Positions 1-8,550 of a stretch of 26,375 nucleotides of DNA are shown here, piece after piece. The notes beneath the pieces were generated by a model. It was not told the DNA's origin and searched no databases. It worked only from the letters and a program-made list of their open reading frames with translations. This DNA is from Discostella pseudostelligera (lineage: Eukaryota > Bacillariophyta > Thalassiosirophyceae > Thalassiosirales > Thalassiosiraceae), in contig JALLBK010000081.1 in NCBI GenBank assembly GCA_036940085.1, positions 1 to 26,375 on the forward strand, given 5' to 3'. How positions within the stretch are numbered: position 1 is the stretch's first letter; each line of letters begins with the position of its first letter. Both the position numbers and the translations under genes were made by a program.

Positions 1-1423
1 CTGCAGCAGTCGTATTATCATTATCATCTTGGTGGATCGATGATGTATTCAATCCAAATTCCACCAACAGACGATGCAAATCCAATAACGTGTGATGATG
101 ACCATGCAATTCTACCTCGAGACGGTTAGCATCGGGTCCGGAACCACGCTTGAGGGGTTGGGAATGTCGATGGATTTCAAATCGGAGGGTGGTGGAGGTC
201 GTGCGTTCCTCAGAGGCAATACCAATCGATTTCGTAGCTGGGATGGCAGCGGTGTTGAAGGTAGAGGCAGAATCAGTAATGGGATAGTGCAGAGGATTCG
301 AATGCCGATCCCTAATCCGCAGCCGTCCCAAAGAGTGGGCATCCATTCGACTGTATTTCGCCAACCACTCTTTCATATTGTCCTTCACAGCCAGGGTATG
401 TTGACATCCATGTTGAGGGACGTCAATGGAGCTATTGACATCATTTTCTTCAGTTGTCAATGGTCCCTTCCTTTCACCAAGTGCGTGAATCCATTCCAAC
501 TCATCTAATGTCTTTACTGAGCGAAATACTTTCCATAATTCCTCTTCATAGTCGCACGTTTGTGTTGGGTCCAGTAATGAAATCACTCTTGGTCGATATC
601 GCAGCTGCTGCCGCCTCGTTCTTTTGTGCTTCTTCTGGCTACTGTCACCACCATCTTCGCCAAGATCCGACATTGCATCGATCTCTTCAACAGATGCGTC
701 CCCCATTCTTGGTCCAGCTGTTCTGCATGCATAGTCGAAATTTAACGGAAGTAGACGTTGCTTCCGCTTATCACCTCGTGTGGCTGCATCCAATAGTTGT
801 TCACGGTTGCGTAATTTTGGCACATTCTTTCCCTCCTCCTCTTCCTCATTTATTTCTCTTTCCTCTACATCTCCGTTATTGTAAACACAATTATCATCCT
901 CCATCTCCCCATATTCGTTGTACTCATCATCTCCTTCGCATTCATCGACAATCACACGAGATGCCAGATCTTCCCACCGTTGGATACCTTTTGCCACCTC
1001 ATGATTAATTAATTCAGATGCTGGTGGTATGATTAGATCGGAGCAATCAAACATTGATGAAGAGTCATTGTTATCGTTGGCAGGAGTAGTAGCGGCGGTG
1101 GAAGTAACCTGCAATTTTTGTTTTCTCCTACCAGCGGCAAAACGGAGGAGGCTGGACCATTTTTGGGCACATTCCTTGGATGTTTTTAGTTTGATAATTC
1201 TATCATTGTTGTTTGCGACATTAATGATGTTCATTTGCGTATTATTTGTTGATGGCGTGGTTGTCGTCGTTGCTTCTTCGCTTGATGACATGCGTTTCTG
1301 CCCTCCACTAGCACCAGCACCAGCACCAGCACCAGCACCTCGAGCCCGAGTTCGACCGGCCACCGACGCCGTCGCCGCCGTCGAAGCCGCCGCCACACCA
1401 GATCTTTTCGATGATGATGGCAT
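1..1423 (-). CDS. Uncharacterised protein, N-terminal part (runs off left edge)
   Basis: An uninterrupted reading frame starts at the ATG complementary to 1421-1423 and stays open for about 474 codons to the window edge, so the C-terminus is missing. In order it shows a low-complexity Ser/Ala/Thr start with a Gly-Ala dipeptide run (DNA repeat near 1314-1338), a strongly acidic segment around residues 158-197, a basic KKHKRTRR patch near residue 265 that resembles a nuclear signal, and a more ordered end (for example LDELEWIHALGERKG, and LEVELHG followed by HTLLDLHRLL near residues 436-455). I do not recognise it with confidence. The last segment loosely resembles the start of the SNAPC3/SRD2 zinc-finger region (a strand, then LTxLRDxI), but the cysteine-rich part would lie outside the window. 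It is transcribed divergently from the HA-domain gene at 1736. The long frame on this strand makes plus-strand frames here unlikely to be genes. Confidence 0.7.
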   Translation of the reverse strand, partial: MPSSSKRSGVAAASTAATASVAGRTRARGAGAGAGAGASGGQKRMSSSEEATTTTTPSTNNTQMNIINVANNNDRIIKLKTSKECAQKWSSLLRFAAGRRKQKLQVTSTAATTPANDNNDSSSMFDCSDLIIPPASELINHEVAKGIQRWEDLASRVIVDECEGDDEYNEYGEMEDDNCVYNNGDVEEREINEEEEEGKNVPKLRNREQLLDAATRGDKRKQRLLPLNFDYACRTAGPRMGDASVEEIDAMSDLGEDGGDSSQKKHKRTRRQQLRYRPRVISLLDPTQTCDYEEELWKVFRSVKTLDELEWIHALGERKGPLTTEENDVNSSIDVPQHGCQHTLAVKDNMKEWLAKYSRMDAHSLGRLRIRDRHSNPLHYPITDSASTFNTAAIPATKSIGIASEERTTSTTLRFEIHRHSQPLKRGSGPDANRLEVELHGHHHTLLDLHRLLVEFGLNTSSIHQDDNDNTTAA

Positions 1424-1735
1424 CTTATTACTGTTACAGCATACTACTCGTTAGGCAGTGTCGTCATCGTTGCCGATGGGATGGAGTCCAGCCATCATCG
1501 TCGCGGATTTTTATGTCGGCTGTGCGCTGTATCTGTATGTTCATGTGCGTGCGGCAAAGGCTGCGCGTGGCATCGCTGCATCTACATCCACGTGGCAGGG
1601 TGAGGCAAAGTGGCGCGAAATGGCGCGCCAGGAAAACAGTGAATTGATTTTAATTCTCGCAAACAGTGGCAAAAAGCGAGAAAATTGGTACGCCAAAGCG
1701 TCGACGACAAAAATCGAAGAATCAACGAATCCACC
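1424..1735. promoter_or_regulatory. Divergent promoter region with E2F-like and GGCGCGCC motifs
   Basis: This 312-bp stretch separates the ATG of the minus gene (1423) from the ATG of the first HA gene (1736). It holds GCGCGAAA at 1613-1620, a match to the E2F/DP consensus (TTTSSCGC on the other strand), followed one base later by the palindrome GGCGCGCC at 1622-1629. The same module recurs upstream of the second HA gene at 5137-5152. No convincing TATA box was seen. Function as a bidirectional promoter is inferred from position; E2F binding is inferred from motif only. Confidence 0.5.
1654..1682. repeat. Inverted repeat TTCTCGC...GCGAGAA, copy 1
   Basis: TTCTCGC at 1654-1660 and its exact reverse complement GCGAGAA at 1676-1682 are separated by 15 bases. 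The pair lies in the presumed 5' UTR or promoter of the first HA gene. The same arms occur upstream of the second HA gene at 5332-5362 with a 17-base spacer. The spacer difference is not a multiple of three, which argues for a non-coding element such as paired protein sites or a 5' UTR hairpin. Confidence 0.5.
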
Positions 1736-4700
1736 ATGGCATCCGCCGCCGCCGCCGCCGCCGCCGACGTCGCCGCAACCATGGCGAAGAGCAAAGGCCA
1801 ACAGCAAGGCCAGCACCATGGCCAGGACAGCAGCAGTGGTCCATCCTCCACGGCGATGAGAAAGGAGCAGAGTGGCGAATCTACTGTCACCACCGCCACA
1901 ACTCTGCTCAAGCCCGCGGCGTCGTCGTCGTCGTCATTTCCCGCCCCTGCCAACGCCAACATGACCACTCTGCCTCCTGCAGCGGCAGGTGCAGCCGCCC
2001 CCAAATATTATTACAATCGCCCCTTCCCTCCTCCGCCACCTCCTCCGTTTGTTTTTACTGGAATGCCTTACGCTCCTCATGCCGCAGTGCCAATAATGAT
2101 GATGCCATCGAAAACAATGCCAGTAAAGAAGATGCCGCCAAAGACAAAGGCGTCGAAGACGACAACAACAGCGAAGAAGTCTGGCAAGGAAAAGCCACCC
2201 CAGAAACGTCAGCTACCAACGAAAGCTACTTTGATGGCAAACAATAACATCGTAAACAGTAGTGCTCCTTCCTCAGCGACAGCAGCCGCATCATCGTCAT
2301 TACCATCAGCAGCAACATCAGCAACAGCGGCATCATCATCATCTGCTGCTGCTCCACGTCGTTTGAAAGACACTGAATTTCTCAAATTTGTTATATCCGA
2401 ATTCAAACGTAGGGGGTTCACTGCGGCAATACAACTCAAGCCATATTCAGCTGAGACGGAGGTGGGAGAGCCATCGAAAAAGAAGAGGAAACGCAAGCAA
2501 AATAATGACGAGAACGGAAAGGTGAACGACGATGGCAACGGGGTGGAGACGACGACAGAGACGGCGTCAACAGCAGCAGCAGCATCTTCATCATCATCAT
2601 CATCATCAGCGGCGGCAGCAGCGACATCAACAACAACTACAACAACAGACGACTCCGCTCAACCAACAAAGCAAAAGAGGGCGTACAAAAAACCACCAAA
2701 ATCATCTACACCAACACCATCCCTCTCTTTACCATCCTTTCCATTCTTTCCCTCTCGTGTTATCCCAAACGATAAACAGGATGCAACATGGAATGCAATG
2801 TATGATCAGTTGTGTGATTATGTGAAACGCCACGATGGTAGGCCGCCATTCATTGTGACACATAATAGTGATGCGACAACAAAGGATGCCGCTATGATTG
2901 CCATCCTGGCTGCAACTCCAGCAACAAATTATGAAACAGCTCCCTCCTCCACTACAACTACCTCCACCGTCAATGTCGACATCACCACCACCGATAGCGG
3001 AGCAGACAACAAGAAGGAGCATGATGCCCTCTACAAATGGACCAAGAGACAACTGTACGCATGGAATCGTATGAAGAAGGATAACATGCACGGACTATCC
3101 CTGGAACGGATATCGAAATTGCATGCATTGAATTTTGAACAACATTCTGTACATGCGGCCGCGGTGGCAGCAGCATCGTCTGCTTCTTCCGATCTTGCTG
3201 CTGCATTCGCTACTGCTACCGCTTCCCCGGCACCTGCGGCAGTGTCGTCAAAAGGAGTTGCCACCGTGATTGTGGTGGATCCTGATGTAACCATGAAGCA
3301 TGCACAAAAGTGGCAGGAGCAGTTTGAGAGTTTGAAACAATACAAGGAGTTGCACGGAGAGTGAGTGCTAGATACCATCCCCATCATGACACTGTTCAGC
3401 CATCATCTCTCACTGGCATCGTCTTCTTTCTTTCCATGTTCCATTTTATGCAGCATCAACGTTTCACGAAACAAAGACGGAGCCCTCTCCCGATGGTGTC
3501 AAACGCAACGTGTACGATGCAAGATTACTTTGAATCGCAAGGGTGGTGTCGCCGCTGCGGGAAATGTAATATTGAGCGATAACAAATCTAATCCATTGAC
3601 CAAGGAACAGTTCCAGTTGTTGGAAGGTATCGGATTTGCAACTTCGGCCAAGCGGAAGAAGTATGATAGTTCGGTGAATGACAGGAAGTGGGAGGAGAAA
3701 TTGTAAGTGGAAATTATCTTGTGGAAATTATCTTGTTCTATATTGGATGATTCTCGTTCCGTATGATGATCGCATGTTATTGTGGTAAATTTCTCTCACC
3801 TTCTCTTCTCTTTACAGCCAAGAACTTGTTCGGTTGTAAGTTGATTCATCTCACTTTAATTGTTCGTCGCGTTCTCCCCTACCTAATGTCCCTAAATATA
3901 TCTCATCTATGCACGTACAGCAAGGAAGAGCATGGACATTGCGAAGTGACTGTTCGAAAGGGCTTCGACGAGCTCAAACCGTTGGCGAGTTGGGCAAGTA
4001 CGCAACGGGTGAGTGAGATGTCGTCTAGTAACTTGTTGGAGATGACCTTCCCCAATTTTACAAGCAATCCAACTCATGGATTTTTGCACATGTTTGCCGT
4101 CCATCGCAACGCAGTCAAAATACAAGGCGAGACAATCGGGCACCCAGCTGGGGAGAACAACAGGTATCTACTCCTCTTTACATGCTTGCATTTCTTTACT
4201 AACTTTCTTTCAACTCTAATGTTTGTCTTCACAACACCCTTTGTGTTAGACATCACCGACGAGCAGATAATGAGGCTGTAAGATACATTGTCGCACATCA
4301 CTGATTCCATGGATATCCTTCATTCTCACACGCCATATCTTTCATCGACTTATTATTTGTGCACCAGAGGATCGCTTGGTTTCTCATTTAAAATGCGAGA
4401 TGATTTCGAGACAAGGTTCAACCAGTTGTGTCAATTCAAGAAGGAGTTTGGCCATACGAAGGTGCCGGTGTTTTACACTGGCCACAACAACCTCGGTCGT
4501 TGGGCGAAGCGAATGCGTGACGGCATAAGAGACAACGAACCTTGGGTAAGGTTCCTACGAATGCCCTTTGATATAACGTTTGTGCTCCTTTCATGCTAAC
4601 GACCACGCACTGCATTTATATTCACGTGTCGTGTTTGGTTTCCCTCGTAGATGGATGAGGTCCGAAAGACTAGGTTACTGGGTATTGACTTTGATATCTC

Positions 4701-4842
4701 CGCTAGGCGCGTTTTTGATCACCCACATAAGAAGTCATCGAGCGATGAAGATGATCAAGCGGACGCCACGGCTCCGACCAATACCGATTTCGGTGGTGCG
4801 AATCAATTCTATCATTTCGACTACTCTCAAGCGTCGCTATAG
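1736..4842 (+). CDS. HA (helicase-associated) domain repeat protein, copy 1
   Basis: Predicted exons are 1736-3360, 3454-3702, 3818-3835, 3921-4008, 4115-4163, 4250-4277, 4368-4545 and 4651-4842. All introns are GT..AG, phases agree, and the product is 808 aa. The start is the ATG in CCACCATGG; the same frame extends upstream only through non-ATG codons. The N-terminus (about 1-210) is Ala/Ser/Pro-rich. Residues 211-240 form a module shared with copy 2, followed by basic KKKRKRK near 250 (likely nuclear signal). Four HA-type units follow, near 349-468, 525-606, 620-692 and 699-758. Each has the pattern W...F..L..YK..HG, then L..W...QR, then LT..QI..L..GF. HA domains (PF03457) are usually found beside bacterial helicases and are thought to bind nucleic acid; no helicase motif is present here. 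HA1 carries about 40 extra residues relative to copy 2. A DNA- or RNA-binding role in the nucleus is inference. Confidence 0.87.
1937..2046 (+). repeat. 110-bp near-identical block shared with copy 2 (copy 1 side)
   Basis: This stretch of exon 1 matches 5826-5935 with three substitutions in 110 bases and no gaps. It encodes a Pro/Ala-rich segment (…PKYYYNRPFPPPPPPP). Flanking coding DNA of the two paralogues is far more diverged, so the block stands out. A second reading frame also stays open across it in both copies. Confidence 0.8.
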
Positions 4843-4934
4843 ATCGAGTCTCGACTAAGTTGTTGAATCGTCATAGAGGAAGTCTAAATTGCCTTCTATT
4901 GCATCCAGAGGAAGTGGGTTACATAGTATATTAT

Positions 4935-4960
4935 TGCACGACGTTCTCGGTCAGAGTTGT
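4935..4960 (+). other. 3' UTR element conserved between HA paralogues (copy 1)
   Basis: This 26-base sequence lies about 93 bases after the copy 1 stop codon and matches 8449-8474 with two mismatches. Looser similarity continues upstream in both 3' flanks (GTCATAGAG..., AATTGCC..TCTA...). It shows that the duplicated unit included the 3' UTR. It could be retained for RNA processing or stability, or simply be young sequence that has not yet diverged. Confidence 0.6.
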
Positions 4961-5136
4961 CGTCGTCTTTCATAGTGATAATAATATTATTTCAAGCGAG
5001 CTTCGCATTCAATGAATATGGTAGTGAAGAGTCAAGATCATTAATTATATTGCCCTCTTTCATCGCGGTGGTGATGATGATGTGGCGGTGCTGTAGATAG
5101 ATATTTCGGGGAAGGGTAGAGGTAGTATGAGGGATA

Positions 5137-5304
5137 GCGCGAAAGGCGCGCCATTTTCACATCAAGGAATAGTACTTTCTCTATATACAGAGTCCAAACG
5201 TTGATACATATGATGAAATTTAAAATTAAATTTTAAAATTGAATAAAATACCACTAAGGAATCAATATGAATTCAATCTGTGTGGGAGCCCGAAAGGGCG
5301 CGCC
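5137..5304. promoter_or_regulatory. Upstream motifs of HA copy 2 (E2F-like + GGCGCGCC, twice)
   Basis: GCGCGAAA at 5137-5144 directly abuts GGCGCGCC at 5145-5152. A second GGCGCGCC lies at 5297-5304, followed by CAGGAAAAC, the same bases that follow the copy 1 palindrome. The copy 1 arrangement therefore appears partly doubled here, with about 150 bp between the two palindromes. Regulatory function is inferred from the match to E2F-type sites and from retention in both copies. Confidence 0.5.
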
Positions 5305-5331
5305 AGGAAAACCAAGAATTTTTGTTCGTTA

Positions 5332-5362
5332 TTCTCGCAAACACCGATATGAAAAGCGAGAA
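5332..5362. repeat. Inverted repeat TTCTCGC...GCGAGAA, copy 2
   Basis: Arms lie at 5332-5338 and 5356-5362 with a 17-base spacer, upstream of the preferred start of HA copy 2 at 5454. It is equivalent to 1654-1682 of copy 1. If translation instead began at ATG 5349, the right arm would be coding. Confidence 0.5.
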
Positions 5363-5453
5363 TTTCGGCGGGCAAGAGGTGCCAACAACAACATCAAAAT
5401 CAAGCAAACGACGCTACGGAAAGCCACCAAAGTCGTCCCCGCCCGCTGCAACG

Positions 5454-8321
5454 ATGGCAAAAAGCGACGGCCAACATCAAGTGCTACTGCTACTGCTACT
5501 ACTACTACTACTACCGGCTATCCTGCTGCTGTCGAGCGGGTGCTGCGGCCTCGTCCAGAACGGAATGGCACGATGGTGGTGTGCGGGCTCGCCTGTCCAT
5601 CACCCCAAGCAAGATCAGCATCATGGCCAAGGCACCCATCCCGCAGTGGCAGCGGCCAGTACGGCAGCCTCACTCCCTCCCCCGCCGAATCCTCCGTTTC
5701 GATTTCCTGGAATGCCATACCCTCCTCCCGGAGCGCCAATGATGATGAGGCCACCAATAGCGACGCAGACGACAACAGCATTGAAGCCCGGCGCAACGGC
5801 CATCAAACCCGCTGCTTTGCCACCCTTTCCCGCCCCTGCCAACGCCAACATGACCACACTGCCTCCTACAGCGGCGGGTGCAGCCGCCCCCAAATATTAT
5901 TACAATCGCCCCTTCCCTCCTCCGCCACCTCCTCCCCCGTATAATTTCACCGCACCACCACCTTCACTGGCAAACAAAAGCAAAATCATAATTGACAAGC
6001 GCGGACAAACCTCCTCCTTCCAGATAGCAGCCGCCGCCGCTGCATTAGCCGCTGCAAAAACAGAATCATCCACCTACGCCATGCGTAAAATGAACGACAC
6101 AGACTTTGTCAGATGTTTTGCAACGGAATTCAAACGGAGGGGATACACTTTGGCAATACAGCTCAAACTATACTCAGCGGAGGTGAAAGAGCCAGCAGAG
6201 AAGAAGATGAAAGGCACACAAAATAATAATGATGGAGAGGTGAGCACGGGCAAGGGTGTGGAGAAGGCGACACAAACATCGACTGCAGCAGCAACTACAA
6301 CATCACCGAACAAATCATCGCCATCGAAGCAGAAATTATTACCATCTCTGTCACTACCATCCTTTACATTCTATCCCACTCTTCGAATCCCGAACGCCAA
6401 GCAGGATGCAACTTGGGATGCCATGTATGATCAAGTGTGTGACTATGTCAAAAAGAATAACGGTGATTTGCCATTGCTGGCTACCATCAACGATGACAAT
6501 GCGGACAATAGGAAGAAGCATGAAGCACTCTACCGATGGACCAGAACCCAGTTGTCATCTTGGGATCAAATGAAGAAGGATAGTATGCATACCTTGTCAC
6601 TCGAACGGATATCGAAATTGCATGTATTGAATTTTGAACAACATCATGTTGCATCCGCCACGGCGACAGCAGCATCATCGACTTCCGAACCTACGGCTGC
6701 AACCGCTCCAACTGCTGCTGCCGCTTTGCCTGCTGCTGCTTCAGTGTCGTCAGTAGTAGTAGGAACTGCTCCACCCGATTCTCGCAATGTCTGGATCCAG
6801 TCAATGAAAAATTTACAAAGGTGGAAGGAAAAGTTTGAGAGTTTGAAGCGATACAAGGAGTTGCACGGAGAGTGAGTGTTATTATTCCCATTGACACACT
6901 TTAGAGCAAAGGTTCCTCCTGCATCTCTCACTGACATCTTGTTCTTGTCTTTTTTTTATCGCAGCATCAATGTTCCACCAACCGTAGACGAAGCCCTCGC
7001 CACATGGTGTGAAACGCAACGAATACGACGCAAGGTGACTTTGAGTGACAAGGGTGATGCAGCAGCAGCAGCTGCTGGAGAAGGCACGTTGACCGATTCA
7101 AGAGCTAATCCATTGACCAAGGAACAGTTCCAGTTGTTGGAAAGCATCGGATTCGAAACGGTGCCACCAAAACGGAAGAGGAATTATACCCCGCCAACGG
7201 TGGATAGGGCGGAGGTTGAAAGAAAGTGGGAGGAGAAATTGTACGTTGTTATGTTTAGTTGCATTACTTCTCGAACACCCCAATCTCTCACCAATATTCC
7301 TCTATATAGCCAAGAACTTATTCAATTGTAAGTTGACATTCAGTATTAATTTTTCGTCGCGTGTGACACCCGACCTTATTCACCTTGTATTTTCACGTCT
7401 TTGTATATATACAGCAAAGAAGTGCATGGTCATTGCGACGTGTCGTATGTAACCCATGCGGACAACCTACCGTTGGCGAATTGGGTAAAAAGGCAACGGG
7501 TGAGTGGGAGATCACGGAATCTTACTTGTTGAGCATATCCGTCTCATGGGATTTTGCAATGTTTGCCAACTATCACTACTCAGAAAAAGTACAAGGCGAG
7601 ACAATCGGGCATGACGGGGTCAAAAGCAGGTATCTTAATCTCTTTCATGTTTGCATTTTGGTCTGTTTCTTTCCTTACACTATTCTAACGTGCTGGTCTG
7701 CAAATTTGTTTTAGACGTCACCGATGAGCATATAATGAAGCTGTAAGAAAATATCGTCGCCATGCATTGCTTGATGAAATATTCCATGGACATCTTTCGT
7801 TCTCACATGCTCTATTTTTGATCGGCGTATGATTTGCACAGAGGGTCGGTCGGATTCTCGTTTACCCGGAGAGACGACTTTGAAACAAGGTTCATCCAAG
7901 TGTGTCAATTCAAGAAGGAGTTTGGTCATACGAGGGTGCCTAACGGCTACAAAGGATATAATAACCTTGGTCGTTGGACGAAGCGGTGGCGCGAAGGCAT
8001 ACGAAAGAACGAACCTTGGGTGAGGTTTACTGCTGATGCCCTTCGATTTCTACTTCATGCTAACGACACTCAATTAATATTCATATTTATATTTTTTTTT
8101 CGTAGGTCGATCAGAACCGAAAGACTAGGTTAGTTGCCATTGGCTTTGATGTCGCCGCGAGGCCGGGATATGGTCACAAACCAAAGAATTCGGACGTAGA
8201 TCAAGCAGTGGCTGCAACAACGACTCATGTGATGGACAATCCCGATTTCGATCCAAGCGAACATCCATTTGAAAGCGCAGGCGACTGGCTATCATCAACG
8301 ATCGATTCAGATTCAGATTGA
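5454..8321 (+). CDS. HA (helicase-associated) domain repeat protein, copy 2
   Basis: Exons are 5454-6871, 6965-7240, 7310-7327, 7415-7499, 7584-7629, 7715-7742, 7842-8019 and 8106-8321. The product is 754 aa, or 708 aa if 5481-5618 is spliced out. Exon phases equal those of copy 1, and exons of 18, 28 and 178 nt have identical lengths. The ATG at 5454 aligns with the internal Met-Ala-Lys-Ser of copy 1; an in-frame ATG at 5349 would add 35 residues. A Pro/Ala-rich N-terminus precedes the shared module NDTDF...EFKRRGYT...IQLK (about 214-242). Four HA units follow, near 318-395, 456-545, 560-632 and 637-700, and the C-terminus is acidic. No helicase core is present. The gene is a tandem duplicate of its left neighbour, in the same orientation and about 0.6 kb away. 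Nuclear nucleic-acid binding is inferred from the HA fold, not shown. Confidence 0.85.
5481..5618 (+). other. In-frame 138-nt GT..AG segment: optional intron or leucine-rich insert
   Basis: The segment begins GTGCTACTGC and ends GATCAG, is 46 codons long, contains no stop in the gene frame and is absent from copy 1. Removing it joins GQHQ to HHGQG, which aligns with GQQQGQHHGQ of copy 1. If translated it gives a run of ten leucines followed by a second hydrophobic stretch and a Cys/Trp segment, odd in a protein otherwise expected in the nucleus. A CTA/CTG triplet repeat underlies the leucine run. An intron, possibly retained in some transcripts, is the simpler reading. Confidence 0.6.
5826..5935 (+). 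repeat. 110-bp near-identical block shared with copy 1 (copy 2 side)
   Basis: This is the counterpart of 1937-2046, 97 percent identical by direct count. It codes for the same Pro/Ala-rich segment in exon 1. Confidence 0.8.
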
Positions 8322-8550
8322 GTCTTCCTTTAGGGGTTCGATGGTCATAGAGTAATTCAATTGCCATCTACTACATTCAGAGTCAGTGGTTGTACATCAT
8401 TGCTCGAAGGGATTGATTAGTTACAATTTTTGATGTTGATATTCATACTGCACGACATTCTGGGTCAGAGTTGTATATGTGTTCATATTTACAATATTGA
8501 TAAAGATAGCAAGCATATCTTGTTCCGAGAGAGGTATTGTAGCACCAAAT
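8322..8550. other. Convergent 3' flanks of HA copy 2 and the patatin gene
   Basis: This 229-bp gap lies between two stop codons on opposite strands. The 26-base element at 8449-8474, shared with 4935-4960, lies here and marks the right end of recognisable duplication. Nothing else is evident. Confidence 0.5.

Larger units (their letters stand above)
4843..5453. other. Intergenic region between the two HA genes
   Basis: It begins with the 3' UTR of copy 1, including a 26-bp element at 4935-4960 that recurs after copy 2. An AT-rich stretch follows near 5215-5255, then the upstream region of copy 2 with its GCGCGAAA/GGCGCGCC modules and inverted repeat. No additional gene is supported. An ATG at 5267 opens a different frame that overlaps exon 1 of copy 2 and looks like a shadow of it. 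Confidence 0.55.

Noticed and set aside
92..1008. Plus-strand open frames in the first kilobase
   Set aside because: They lie antisense to one uninterrupted 474-codon minus frame with coherent composition. The plus frames are short and lack family features.
1685..1735. Upstream extension of HA copy 1 from a TTG codon (and GTG at 5280 for copy 2)
   Set aside because: Nuclear genes normally start at ATG; the ATG at 1736 has an excellent context.
1666..2247. Alternate plus frame over exon 1 of HA copy 1 (and 5267-5944 over copy 2)
   Set aside because: It is open in both copies but explained by the near-identical DNA block; no domain is visible in that frame. Kept only as a possible cause of the block's conservation.
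3763..4310. Open frames across introns 2-6 of HA copy 1 on both strands
   Set aside because: They run through clear GT..AG introns, and the spliced model restores HA motifs matched in copy 2.
1736..8321. Helicase annotation for the HA genes
   Set aside because: No Walker A, DEAD/DEAH or other helicase core motif is present; only the associated domain is.
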